The position numbers and the translations under genes were made by a program. A model generated the notes under the pieces. It ran no database searches. It saw nothing but the letters and a program-made list of their open reading frames with translations, and was not told the DNA's origin. Positions 52,502-61,139 of a DNA stretch of 63,625 nucleotides are shown one piece after another. Source of the stretch: Chloroflexota bacterium (GTDB lineage Bacteria > Vulcanimicrobiota > JAMCWD01); the NCBI GenBank assembly GCA_023475345.1, contig JAMCWD010000003.1:1-63625 (forward strand), read 5' to 3'. Numbering within the stretch: the stretch's first letter is position 1; each line of letters starts with the position of its first letter.

Positions 52502-52529
52502 TTGACAACCACTGCCTATTTGCTATAAT
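52502..52529 (+). promoter_or_regulatory. Consensus promoter of tRNA-Leu
   Basis: TTGACA (52502-52507), 16 bases, TGCTATAAT with TATAAT at 52524-52529. Both hexamers are perfect and the -10 is extended, as expected for a strong stable-RNA promoter. Confidence 0.9.
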
Positions 52530-52543
52530 AATTCGGGTTATCC

Positions 52544-52626
52544 GCGGAGGTGGCGGAACAGGTAGACGCGTACGTTTGAGGGGCGTATGGGCAACCGTGG
52601 GGGTTCGAGTCCCCCTCTCCGCACCA
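52544..52626 (+). tRNA. tRNA-Leu (anticodon GAG)
   Basis: The 83-base sequence folds into a cloverleaf. The acceptor stem GCGGAGG pairs with TCTCCGC (last pair G-U). The anticodon stem is TACGT/GCGTA with loop TTGAGGG, so the anticodon GAG lies at 52578-52580 and decodes CUC and CUU. The long variable arm is typical of class II tRNAs. The T arm is GGGGGTTCGAGTCCCCC, and the 3' CCA is encoded. Promoter and terminator flank it closely, so it is transcribed alone. Confidence 0.97.
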
Positions 52627-52633
52627 GAGAAAT

Positions 52634-52670
52634 CAACTCCCGCCTTTAATAGGGCGGGAGTTAATTTTTT
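52634..52670 (+). terminator. Terminator of tRNA-Leu
   Basis: AACTCCCGCC (52635-52644) pairs with GGCGGGAGTT (52653-52662), followed by AATTTTTT. Confidence 0.92.
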
Positions 52671-52776
52671 GCACATCCTGAACCCCCCGACTCATCTTAC
52701 AACGGCTTTCTCAAAGGAATAAATCTCCGCTTCCTTGAATAACCAGCAGGTAATATTTCCTTGAAGGATATGAATT

Positions 52777-54393
52777 TTGGAACAGAATAAAGACAGCACA
52801 AATATGCCGGAAACCCTTCCCGGAACCATGCATGAGAGAGGTAAATATTCCCGCCTGCTGACCCGTAACGCATTGTTCAACCTGGCCCGGTACGGGGTTT
52901 CCCTGGTGGTCATGCTCCTTATCACGCCTTTTATACTACATAAAATCGGCGTATCGCTTTATGGGGTATGGGCTTTGATACTTGTTTTCTCCAGCGCGCC
53001 TCTTATGCTGGACCTGGGCGTCGGTGCCGCGCTCAACAAGTTCATCCCTGAATTCTATGCAAAGGGCGCGCTTGACAGCCTGAACAGGTCCGTTAATGTC
53101 GCGATCTACCTGTACGGCGCTCTCGGCTTCCTGATAGTCCTCATCCTCCTTGCACTAAACCCGTGGATAATATCAACTTTTATGAAACCGTCTCCCGAAC
53201 AATTCGGTGAAATAAGGCTGGTATTCATTTTGAGCCTTGTGGTTTTCCTGTTCAATTTCATCCTGGCCCCTTACATCACAATCATTACAGGGTTACAGCG
53301 GTTTGATCTTTTCGGCTACCTGGGTATTTTCGAAACGCTGGGCAGAGCTTTGATGATCTTCATTTTCCTGAATGCAGGCTGGGGCCTGATCGGCCTTGTT
53401 ATCGCCTATATGGGCGGAACACTGATAACATTGATGACGGGCAGGTTTATCATAAAAAGGATTTTGCCAGGATTCAGCTTGATCATCCCTTCATGGGAAA
53501 TGCTTAAAGGGACAGGGAAAGATCTCATAACTTTCGGGGCAAAAATTTTCGTAACTTCCGTTGCGGTCATTCTCCAACTCCAGTTGGACAAATTGCTCCT
53601 CGGCTATTTTTTGAATACCACCGCCGTAAGCTTCTACCAGCTCGGCAACGGCCTTGCAAGACAGTTCCGCTCCATACCTGACCAGATCCTTTCGCCTATA
53701 TTCCCGGCTGCATCTGAGATGGATTCCAGGAATGATTTTACCAGGATTAAGGAATTATATTTCCGTTCCCAGAAATACAACATGCTTTTCCTGTTCCCGT
53801 TTTTTACTCTCGGGTTTATAATGGCGCCTGCATTGGTAAGGCTCTGGCTGGGGGAAGGCTTCGAATTGTCGGCTTTAACCTGCAGATTTTATCTTGCAGC
53901 GTTTCTCATATCCCTTATATTTTCCCCCGGATTTCACATTCTTAACGGAATGGGCCGTCCCGATATCGGCATGAAATCGTCAATATTGCTCGCTATAGCG
54001 AATATAATTCTCAGCCCGATATTGATCTGGAAAATCGGTTTCACAGGCGCGTTGTGGGGAACTACTACGGCCATGGTTATATCGACAATTTATTTCGTAT
54101 TCCTGTTCCATAAGACCATCGATATATCTTTCAAAGACGTTATCAGGAAATGTTTCATCATCCCCGCAGCAGCAACGGTCGTATCATCATCTCTCTTTTT
54201 CATCCTGCCCGGTTTCTTCTCTGAAAATATCCTGACGTGGCTCTGTTTCATCATTGTTTTCCTGGCGATTTATTTAATGATAATGTTGTCCACCGGGCAT
54301 CTGGATAAATTCGAAAAAGATTTCATCAAATCGATTTTCAGCAGTGTCAAAGGAAAAATCCTGAAGAAAAAAACCTCCGTGCCCGGTAAATGA
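52777..54393 (+). CDS. Polysaccharide flippase (Wzx/MATE-like, MOP superfamily)
   Basis: A 538-residue membrane protein with about 14 helices. The start of the first helix (NALFNLARYGVSLVVMLLI) and the following PFILHKIGVSLYGVWALILV pattern are typical of Wzx-type O-antigen or exopolysaccharide flippases. It moves lipid-linked oligosaccharides across the inner membrane. Start is TTG at 52777 with AAGGA eight bases upstream; an in-frame ATG at 52804 is an alternative. It opens a five-gene cluster of polysaccharide genes. Confidence 0.9.
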   Translation: MEQNKDSTNMPETLPGTMHERGKYSRLLTRNALFNLARYGVSLVVMLLITPFILHKIGVSLYGVWALILVFSSAPLMLDLGVGAALNKFIPEFYAKGALDSLNRSVNVAIYLYGALGFLIVLILLALNPWIISTFMKPSPEQFGEIRLVFILSLVVFLFNFILAPYITIITGLQRFDLFGYLGIFETLGRALMIFIFLNAGWGLIGLVIAYMGGTLITLMTGRFIIKRILPGFSLIIPSWEMLKGTGKDLITFGAKIFVTSVAVILQLQLDKLLLGYFLNTTAVSFYQLGNGLARQFRSIPDQILSPIFPAASEMDSRNDFTRIKELYFRSQKYNMLFLFPFFTLGFIMAPALVRLWLGEGFELSALTCRFYLAAFLISLIFSPGFHILNGMGRPDIGMKSSILLAIANIILSPILIWKIGFTGALWGTTTAMVISTIYFVFLFHKTIDISFKDVIRKCFIIPAAATVVSSSLFFILPGFFSENILTWLCFIIVFLAIYLMIMLSTGHLDKFEKDFIKSIFSSVKGKILKKKTSVPGK

Positions 54394-54541
54394 CCGGTGC
54401 CTGTGGACAAGCATTATCCCCCGGCTGGCATCACAGGTAAAGAAGGAAAGTTCAAATCTTCTCTCATGGAGAATACCTTTAGATGAAACCCCAAAACAGC
54501 CTTAAGGAAGGAATTTATCCCTTTTACAAAAATTATCTAAT

Positions 54542-54575
54542 GGATATGTACAATTTCTGGATATGTACAATTTCT
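54542..54575 (+). repeat. Perfect tandem 17-bp repeat upstream of a methyltransferase
   Basis: GGATATGTACAATTTCT occurs at 54542-54558 and again at 54559-54575 without any change. Each unit contains the TGTACA palindrome. The repeat is 59 bases before the methyltransferase start and could be a pair of regulator sites or a recent duplication. Confidence 0.85.
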
Positions 54576-54633
54576 CACCTGCTGATATTGTCACAGAACT
54601 TGTTGTAATGAATTTTGAGGAGACTTTGAAGAA

Positions 54634-55467
54634 TTGAAAAAGACCGGAAGAAACTTCCTGAAGGAATTCCTCAAATTCTTTCCCTATGGCCCCGGCTTTT
54701 CTTTGTACCGGGGAATAGAGGCGAGAATTTTGTCCGGGGTGGATCTCATCCCGCCTGTCCTGGATTTCGGTTGTGGGGACGGGTCGTTTGCAAAAGTATT
54801 TTTCAAGAATGAAAAAGTGGCGGCGGGTGTTGATATTGATGATTATTCGCTGGGACTTGCGAAGAAACTCGATATATATATGGATTTGAGAAAGGCCGAC
54901 GCTGCATCCCTGCCCTGGGACGGTGAAAGCTTCGGCACGGTTTTCAGCAACTGTGTCCTGGAGCATATCGAGAACATTGAAGGAGCGTTGAAGGAGGCTT
55001 TCCGGGTTCTGAAAAACGGGGGAAAATTCGTGGCGACCGTACCCAGCGAAAATTTAACTTCGTATCTTTACAGGTATAAATTATTAATGGAACAGAACAA
55101 TCATGAAAAAGCCGGGGAATATATCGAACAATTCAATTTCCGGCACAGGCATTACCGCTACCTGAACCCCGGCGAGTGGAAAGAACTGCTTGAAAAAATC
55201 GGCTTTTCGGAAATCGAAATAAAATATTATCTGGCGCCCGAAACAACAACTCTCTGGAGCAAGCTGGAATACCTGTTTACCTGTGAGTTGAGCGGGATCC
55301 TGAATTCCGGTGCGGGAAAACTGACGGCGCTGGCATTAATAATAACGCCCGGGTTTCTCTCAAATTTTTTCTGGGGCAAATATCTTGAAAAGGCATACCT
55401 TGCGGATGTTGAACCGCCGGGGAAAGGCGGAGGTCTTTTAATAACCGCCGGAAAGCTCAGGCAATGA
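54634..55467 (+). CDS. Class I SAM-dependent methyltransferase in the polysaccharide cluster
   Basis: A 277-residue methyltransferase. Motif I is VLDFGCGDGSFAKVF, motif II includes AAGVDIDDYS, then SLPWDGESFGTVFSNCVLEH and FRVLKNGGKFVATVPSE. A hydrophobic helix occurs near residues 228-252, so it may sit at the membrane. The start is TTG at 54634. It overlaps the next glycosyltransferase gene by four bases. A sugar or lipid-linked glycan is the likely acceptor. Confidence 0.83.
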   Translation: MKKTGRNFLKEFLKFFPYGPGFSLYRGIEARILSGVDLIPPVLDFGCGDGSFAKVFFKNEKVAAGVDIDDYSLGLAKKLDIYMDLRKADAASLPWDGESFGTVFSNCVLEHIENIEGALKEAFRVLKNGGKFVATVPSENLTSYLYRYKLLMEQNNHEKAGEYIEQFNFRHRHYRYLNPGEWKELLEKIGFSEIEIKYYLAPETTTLWSKLEYLFTCELSGILNSGAGKLTALALIITPGFLSNFFWGKYLEKAYLADVEPPGKGGGLLITAGKLRQ

Positions 55468-56660
55468 AGATCGCGGTTTATCACAACCTTCCCTCCGGCG
55501 GTGCTTTGAGATCTTTACAGGAATATGCAAAAGTCCTGAGCAAAAGAGGGATACTGATGGATCTTTTCATCCCCTCCACCGCCAACGTAGATTTCATGCC
55601 CCTGGACGACTACACCGGCGAAAAACATGTTTTCCCTCTCAATAATAAAAGGATCGATTTAAAAGTGCCAGGTCTTAGAAAACTGGGCTTCATGGCCCAG
55701 ACCGGGCTTATTTATGGCAGGCTGCACAAACTTGATAAAAAGATCGCCGCCATAATCAATGAAAAATATGACCTTGCTTTCGTTCACCACACCCTCTTCG
55801 TTCAAACTCCCTGGATCCTGAAATATCTTGAAATTCCATCGGTTTATTTCTGCCAGGAGATTAACCGCTATGTTTACGAAGCCCCCGTCAGGGGCCTGGA
55901 GTGGCCCGGTAATAAGCTTGTTTATCGTAATAAAATGTTTATGAAGATAGAAAAAGAGAATATGGAAGCGGCGGACCTGGTACTGGCAAACTCTTATTTT
56001 TCACGCGAGACGATATTAAGAACCTACGGCATCAATGCGGTAGTCAATTACCTGGGGATAGATCCGGAAAAATTCCGGCCCCTGGGAATTGAAAAAGAAA
56101 ACATGGTGCTTTCGGTCGGCGCGTTCCACCCCATGAAAGGGATGAGGTTTATAGTAAGATCCATAGGAAGGATTGACAAAAATTTACGCCCGAAGCTGGT
56201 TATAATCGGAGACCGTGGCAATTCCGAAGAAGTCGGGATCCTCAAAAAGCTCGCCCTGGAAAATGACGTTGACCTGGAGACACTCTCCCTGGTCGATGAT
56301 AAAACGCTGGTCGAATATTATAACCGGGCTGTCCTTGTAGTTTATGCGCCGTATCTCGAGCCGTTCGGCCTCGTCCCCCTGGAGGGAATGGCCTGCGGGA
56401 CCCCTGCGGTCGGCGTCCGTGAAGGCGGGGTCAGGGAATCCATATCGCATAACGAAACGGGACTTCTGGTCAACCGTGATGAAAATGAATTCGCAGAAGC
56501 CGTCCGATTCCTGATTACAACCCCGAAGACCCGGGAAGAATTCGGAAAGAACGGGATAAGGGTAACAAGGGAAAAATGGACATGGGAAAAATCCACTGAC
56601 CGCCTGCTTGAAAATTTTGAGAAAGCCATTGGCCTTGCGAAAAAACAAGCCAAAAAATAA
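55464..56660 (+). CDS. GT4-family glycosyltransferase
   Basis: A 398-residue GT-B glycosyltransferase. The N-terminal half includes YHNLPSGGALRSLQEYAKVL (donor loop). The C-terminal half has VGAFHPMKGMRFIVRSI and the nucleotide-sugar site EPFGLVPLEGMACGTPAVG with the E(x7)E motif. It adds a sugar during assembly of the surface polysaccharide. The ATG overlaps the methyltransferase stop (ATGA). Confidence 0.9.
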   Translation: MKIAVYHNLPSGGALRSLQEYAKVLSKRGILMDLFIPSTANVDFMPLDDYTGEKHVFPLNNKRIDLKVPGLRKLGFMAQTGLIYGRLHKLDKKIAAIINEKYDLAFVHHTLFVQTPWILKYLEIPSVYFCQEINRYVYEAPVRGLEWPGNKLVYRNKMFMKIEKENMEAADLVLANSYFSRETILRTYGINAVVNYLGIDPEKFRPLGIEKENMVLSVGAFHPMKGMRFIVRSIGRIDKNLRPKLVIIGDRGNSEEVGILKKLALENDVDLETLSLVDDKTLVEYYNRAVLVVYAPYLEPFGLVPLEGMACGTPAVGVREGGVRESISHNETGLLVNRDENEFAEAVRFLITTPKTREEFGKNGIRVTREKWTWEKSTDRLLENFEKAIGLAKKQAKK

Positions 56661-56743
56661 AGTGTAGTTCGAACCTACAATCCGTAACCGAACCATGCCC
56701 CGGTTGAAGGTAAAAACTTCTTGTAATAGAAATTGTTTCCATT

Positions 56744-57958
56744 GTGAATAAATTCGCAGGCACCTTAAATATAATTCTTGCCCGGCGAAAAGCCATGACG
56801 AAAAATCGAACATCTGTACAAAAGACAATGCTGTTCCTGACCAATCTGTTCGAAACGCTGGGCTATTATACGATAGGCATCATCTCCCGCCTCAGGACAC
56901 CTCCCCTTCCACAGCCTGAAGCAGTAAAGAAGATCCTGGTCATGCGCCTTGATCACCTGGGGGACGTGATTATGACCACGCCTTTTTTACAGGCCCTCAG
57001 GGGAAAGTTCCCACATGCCGAAATAACCGTACTCCTTGCTCCCTGGTCGAAGGAAATCCCCCTGGACGTTTCCTTGGTTGATCGGAAAATATTCTATGAT
57101 CCGTTCTGGCGCTCGGCCGGTGGGAAGCCAGGTGATTTTTTCTCCATCGCCGGAAAATTGAGAAAGGAGAATTTCGATATCACCTTTAACGCCCGCCCTG
57201 AAAGCAAGTGGGAAGCATTATTGTCCTATCTCATCGGCGCTCCCCACAGGGTAGGCTCCGGCCTGGAAGTAGGAACATTCTTTTACAACCATTATATCCT
57301 TCCGGGCGATTGGGAAACCGAGCATCTGGCCGAGTCAACACTTAAAATGCTTAGAGAAACTTACGGCGATTTCCCTCCCGTTTCATTAAGATTCCCCATA
57401 TCTGAAGAAACCCGAAAATCCGTTGATGATCTTTTTGAGAGAGAAGGTATTAAAATCCCGCCTCCCGTCGTCTGTATCCATCCCGGCGTCAGGGTTGATC
57501 TCAGGAACTGGGACAATCAAAAATTTGCCGGACTGGCCGATGCTCTCCCTGAATTATATGACTGTCAGGTTCTTTTGGTGGGCGGCCCCGATGACGTAGA
57601 AAATGTGAGGAAGATAGAGGATCTGACAGGCACAAAGCCTCGTTCCCTGGCAGGGATGCTCAGTATTCAACAACTGGGAGAAGTGATAAGGAGAAGCGGG
57701 TTGTTTATCGGCCTGGAATCCATGGCGGGTCACGTTGCGGCGGCGGTGGGGACTCCTGCAGTAATTATCTTCAGCGGCATCAACCCGCCGGGGCGGTTTT
57801 CGCCTTATACCGATAATAAGTTAATTATTCAAAATGAAGTTCCATGCTCTCCGTGCAGGGCGAGTTGTGATGACCGCCGTTGTATTACCGGGATACAGGT
57901 AAAAGATGTCCTGGAAAAAATTAAACAATGGAAGAAGCTCGATGGAAAATCAGCCTGA
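56744..57958 (+). CDS. GT9-family (heptosyltransferase-like) glycosyltransferase
   Basis: A 404-residue enzyme. The N-terminal ILVMRLDHLGDVIMTTPFLQ and AEITVLLAPWSKEI, and the C-terminal VCIHPGV, QVLLVGGPDD, RSGLFIGLESMAGHVAAAVG and TPAVIIFSG motifs are those of ADP-heptose:LPS heptosyltransferases and relatives. It suggests an LPS core or a related glycan. The start is GTG at 56744, with an in-frame ATG at 56795 as an alternative. A cysteine-rich CSPCRASCDDRRC stretch near the C terminus is common in the family. Confidence 0.9.
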   Translation: MNKFAGTLNIILARRKAMTKNRTSVQKTMLFLTNLFETLGYYTIGIISRLRTPPLPQPEAVKKILVMRLDHLGDVIMTTPFLQALRGKFPHAEITVLLAPWSKEIPLDVSLVDRKIFYDPFWRSAGGKPGDFFSIAGKLRKENFDITFNARPESKWEALLSYLIGAPHRVGSGLEVGTFFYNHYILPGDWETEHLAESTLKMLRETYGDFPPVSLRFPISEETRKSVDDLFEREGIKIPPPVVCIHPGVRVDLRNWDNQKFAGLADALPELYDCQVLLVGGPDDVENVRKIEDLTGTKPRSLAGMLSIQQLGEVIRRSGLFIGLESMAGHVAAAVGTPAVIIFSGINPPGRFSPYTDNKLIIQNEVPCSPCRASCDDRRCITGIQVKDVLEKIKQWKKLDGKSA

Positions 57959-58883
57959 AGTTTTTATAATAATCGTTAACTGGAACCAGCCGGAACATAC
58001 CATAGAATGCCTCTATTCATTGGAAAAAATCAACTATCCCCGGTTTGAAATAGTCGTGGCGGATAACGGCTCAACCGACGGCTCGGAAGAAAAAATAAGG
58101 GAGAAATTCCCGGATGTTCATTTGATTCAAACAGGCGCCAACCTTGGTTTTACCGGCGGCAACAACGCCGGGATAAAATATGCCATGGATAAAGGCGCCG
58201 ATTATGTTTTTCTGCTGAATAACGACACTGTAGTTGACCCCGATGTCCTCACCCCCCTTGTTGAAACAGGCGAAAGCGGCCCTTCAACAGGGATGCTTGG
58301 GTCCAAAATCTATAATTATTACCGGAAGAACGAGATCGACTTCACCGAAACGGTGATCGACTGGAAAAACGGGACGGCGACTTTTCCCGGCCGGGGGGAG
58401 ATCGAACGGGGAGAGTATGAAGAAGCTAAAGAAGTTGAGAGCCTGTGCGGTTGTGCGATGATGGTGAAAAGAGAAGTCATTGAAAAAATCGGGATGCTGG
58501 ATGACGATTTCTTCGCATATTGTGAGGATACCGACTGGAGCGTCAGGGCGAAAAAAGCCGGGTATAAATGCGTTTTTGTCCCGCGTTCAATCGTATGGCA
58601 CAAGGGCTCGGCGACGAACAAGGCCAACGACTACTCCCCGATGGCGGTGTATTATTCATCGAGGAACCGCCTCCTTTTCCTCAAGAAAAATAAAGGCTCC
58701 GGCGTCGGCTTCCACATGGTAAACCTCGGCGCTTTCCTGATCGCTTTATCGAGCTACACTTACTCGTCGATTATCCCCTCCAGGGAATCGAAGAAAAGGA
58801 CGGCTTACTGGGCATTGAGAGGGATGCTCGATTTTTACAGGGGGAAGTTCGGCAGGCCGGATATCGACTGGGACAGGGCATGA
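57942..58883 (+). CDS. GT2-family glycosyltransferase
   Basis: A 313-residue GT-A enzyme related to rhamnosyltransferases. It has VFIIIVNWNQPEHTIECLYS, VVADNGSTDGSEEKI, the GANLGFTGGNNAGIKYAM loop and the metal-binding LLNNDTVVDPDVL. The acceptor part includes GMLDDDFFAYCEDTDWSVRA. I chose ATG 57942 with GGAAG upstream; it overlaps the GT9 gene by 17 bases. A C-terminal hydrophobic helix (about 260-285) suggests membrane association. It ends the polysaccharide cluster. Confidence 0.92.
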   Translation: MENQPEVFIIIVNWNQPEHTIECLYSLEKINYPRFEIVVADNGSTDGSEEKIREKFPDVHLIQTGANLGFTGGNNAGIKYAMDKGADYVFLLNNDTVVDPDVLTPLVETGESGPSTGMLGSKIYNYYRKNEIDFTETVIDWKNGTATFPGRGEIERGEYEEAKEVESLCGCAMMVKREVIEKIGMLDDDFFAYCEDTDWSVRAKKAGYKCVFVPRSIVWHKGSATNKANDYSPMAVYYSSRNRLLFLKKNKGSGVGFHMVNLGAFLIALSSYTYSSIIPSRESKKRTAYWALRGMLDFYRGKFGRPDIDWDRA

Positions 58884-58944
58884 GACAGATCCTGCGTTTT
58901 TAAAGTTTTACAGGGCGATAGGTTCCCTGCTCCTTTGAAAGCGG

Positions 58945-59010
58945 GCCGCCGGGCGGCGGCTCATGTGAAAATGCCGGATTTCCGGGCGGTTTCGATTTCG
59001 GAAACGCCCC
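58945..59010 (+). other. GC-rich hairpins between the polysaccharide cluster and the fumarase operon
   Basis: GCCGCC (58945-58950) and GGCGGC (58955-58960) form a short hairpin. GGGC-GTTTC / GAAAC-GCCC (about 58984-59009) forms a second one. There is no T run, so they may be part of the leader of the fumarase operon rather than terminators. Confidence 0.3.
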
Positions 59011-59086
59011 GGTTTCCAAGGCAAGAAAGGAAACCTGAACTTATAATAGAAGATAACATATATTAACCGGCAAGAGAGGAAACCGT

Positions 59087-59929
59087 ATGCGCGAAATCCA
59101 TGTTCATAAAATCATAGAAACGGTCAAAAACCTTTGTATAGACGCCAATTATTATCTGGGCGACGACGTTATTTGCGCCCTTGTTGACGCCAGGCAGGCG
59201 GAAGAATCCCAGGTCGGCCAGGACGTGCTCGACCAGATACTCGAAAACGTGGAGATAGCACACATGGAAAAGGCCGCCATGTGCCAGGATACCGGCGTTG
59301 CTGTGGTATTCCTGGAAATAGGCCAGGACGTCCACATCGTCGGCGGGGATCTTTACGAGGCAGTGAACGAGGGAGTACGGCAGGGATACGAGGAAGGGTA
59401 CCTCCGCAAATCGATGGTTAAAAATGTGTTCGACCGGGTAAATACTAAAGACAACACCCCGGCGGTTATCCATACCGACATAGTGCCGGGTGAAGATATA
59501 AATATAATCGTTGCCCCTAAGGGTGGCGGGAGCGAAAATATGAGCCTCGTGAAGATGCTGCCGCCTTCCGCAGGGAGAAACGGCGTGGTTGACCTGGTGG
59601 TTAAAACCGTCTGTGAGGCGGGAGCCAACCCATGCCCGCCGGTTGTTGTCGGGGTCGGCCTCGGAGGGACTTATGAGAAGGCGGCTCTCCTGGGCAAGAA
59701 AGCCCTTTTAAGGGAGATAGGCTCGCCCAACCCGGACACGGAGCTTGCCGGAATGGAAAAGGAGATCCTGAAAAAGATTAATGATTGCGGGGTCGGACCG
59801 CAGGGCTTCGGCGGCAGGGTAACCGCCCTTGCGGTACACATAGAATCCTTCCCGTGCCACATAGCGAGCCTCCCGGTGGGGATAAACATCAACTGTCATG
59901 TAGCCCGCCACAAGGAAGCGGTAATTTAA
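59087..59929 (+). CDS. Fumarate hydratase class I, alpha subunit
   Basis: A 280-residue subunit of the oxygen-sensitive 4Fe-4S fumarase that hydrates fumarate to malate. The iron-sulfur ligands lie in AAMCQDTGVAVVF, GANPCPPVVVGVG and NDCGVGPQGFGG. The sequence APKGGGSENMSLVKMLPPS is the family signature. L-tartrate dehydratase alpha subunits are very similar and cannot be excluded. A GAGAGGA ribosome site precedes the ATG. The beta subunit follows 15 bases later. Confidence 0.93.
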   Translation: MREIHVHKIIETVKNLCIDANYYLGDDVICALVDARQAEESQVGQDVLDQILENVEIAHMEKAAMCQDTGVAVVFLEIGQDVHIVGGDLYEAVNEGVRQGYEEGYLRKSMVKNVFDRVNTKDNTPAVIHTDIVPGEDINIIVAPKGGGSENMSLVKMLPPSAGRNGVVDLVVKTVCEAGANPCPPVVVGVGLGGTYEKAALLGKKALLREIGSPNPDTELAGMEKEILKKINDCGVGPQGFGGRVTALAVHIESFPCHIASLPVGININCHVARHKEAVI

Positions 59930-59944
59930 CGGAGGGACGAGCAG

Positions 59945-60502
59945 ATGCCTGAGATATATCACCTGACTACACCGTTGAAAGACGAAGACGTAGAAAAGCT
60001 CCGTATAGGCGACCAGGTTTATATAACCGGGGACATATACACCGCGCGCGATTCGGCCCATAAGAGGCTCATCGAGGCGCTTGACGGGGGCAGGCCTCTG
60101 CCGGCGGATTTTAAAGGGCAGGTCATATATTATGCAGGGCCTTCTCCCGCAAAGCCCGGCAAGCCGATAGGCTCCGTCGGCCCTACCACGAGCTACAGGA
60201 TGGACGCTTATGCCCCCAGGCTTTACGACCTGGGGCTGAAAGCCACTATCGGAAAAGGGAACAGGAATCCGGAGGTTATCGAATCTCTCAAGAAGAATAA
60301 AGCCGTATATCTTGCCGCCATCGGGGGAGCGGCCGCGCTGCTTGCCCGCAGCGTGAAGGCTTCGGAAACAGTGGCTTACGAGGAGCTGGGCCCGGAAGCG
60401 ATAAGACGCTTGACAGTGGAAAACTTTCCGGCTATTGTAGTGAACGATACGCTGGGAGGGGATCTTTACAGGGAAGGGAAAAAGCAATACGCCCGCTCCT
60501 GA
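59945..60502 (+). CDS. Fumarate hydratase class I, beta subunit
   Basis: A 185-residue subunit that completes the active site with the alpha subunit. The motifs LRIGDQVYITGDIYTARDSA (substrate-binding RD), GPTTSYRMD and AIGGAAALLA are characteristic. The start has ACGGAGGGA upstream. A malate/fumarate step fits the central metabolism of this organism; tartrate dehydratase is the alternative. Confidence 0.93.
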   Translation: MPEIYHLTTPLKDEDVEKLRIGDQVYITGDIYTARDSAHKRLIEALDGGRPLPADFKGQVIYYAGPSPAKPGKPIGSVGPTTSYRMDAYAPRLYDLGLKATIGKGNRNPEVIESLKKNKAVYLAAIGGAAALLARSVKASETVAYEELGPEAIRRLTVENFPAIVVNDTLGGDLYREGKKQYARS

Positions 60503-60523
60503 ATTTTAAAAGGGGTGAATTCA

Positions 60524-61114
60524 ATGCATACTTACGAAGAAAGATTTTATGAAGGACAGGGCGCTCCTGTTCCTCCCCCTCCGGCCGGACTGCCGGAGAG
60601 CTATGGCGAGGATATACTGGTTCTTCTCATGCGTGACCCGTACTGGGCTTTCGGATACTGGGACATAAGCCCGGTAAAAAGAGCCGAGTTGATGAAAACT
60701 ATGGGCGATGAGACTCTTTCCAGGAGCCGTCTTCTGGTCCGCATTTATATGGGCGAAGACAGGACAAAGCTTGAAGCTTCGCCCGACCTCCACCTGGAAG
60801 TTGATGTTACGGGGGCTTCAAAAAGCTGGTACTTCCACCTGGGGCTGCCGAAACGCTTCTTTTTCGGCATCCTGGGATATCTCACCCCGGAAGGCAATTT
60901 CATAGAAATCGCCCGCTCAAACATAGTCGGAAGCCCCGGCGATACGATATCCGAAAGGGTCGATGAGGAATGGCTTGCGATGGAAGAAATGTACCGCCGC
61001 ATCCTCCGCCTTGCCCGCGAAGGGGAAAGCAGCCCCCAGGAATGGGCCGAGATAAGCAAAATGGCCCGCAGACACCTGCTCGAAGTCGAAGGATCACGCT
61101 TCCCAAGGCCATGA
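60524..61114 (+). CDS. DUF4912-domain protein
   Basis: A 196-residue soluble protein. The stretch LLMRDPYWAFGYWDISPVKR is typical of DUF4912, often found beside GH57 glucan branching enzymes, as here. I chose ATG 60524, with AAGGGG eight bases before it, over the in-frame GTG at 60515. The domain may bind glucans or regulate the branching enzyme; this is inferred from repeated neighbourhood in other bacteria. Confidence 0.85.
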   Translation: MHTYEERFYEGQGAPVPPPPAGLPESYGEDILVLLMRDPYWAFGYWDISPVKRAELMKTMGDETLSRSRLLVRIYMGEDRTKLEASPDLHLEVDVTGASKSWYFHLGLPKRFFFGILGYLTPEGNFIEIARSNIVGSPGDTISERVDEEWLAMEEMYRRILRLAREGESSPQEWAEISKMARRHLLEVEGSRFPRP

Positions 61115-61139
61115 GGCTTTAATCCCTTAAGGAGGAACC

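Noticed and set aside
58945..59010. Transcription terminator after the polysaccharide cluster
   Set aside because: Hairpins form but no T tract follows.
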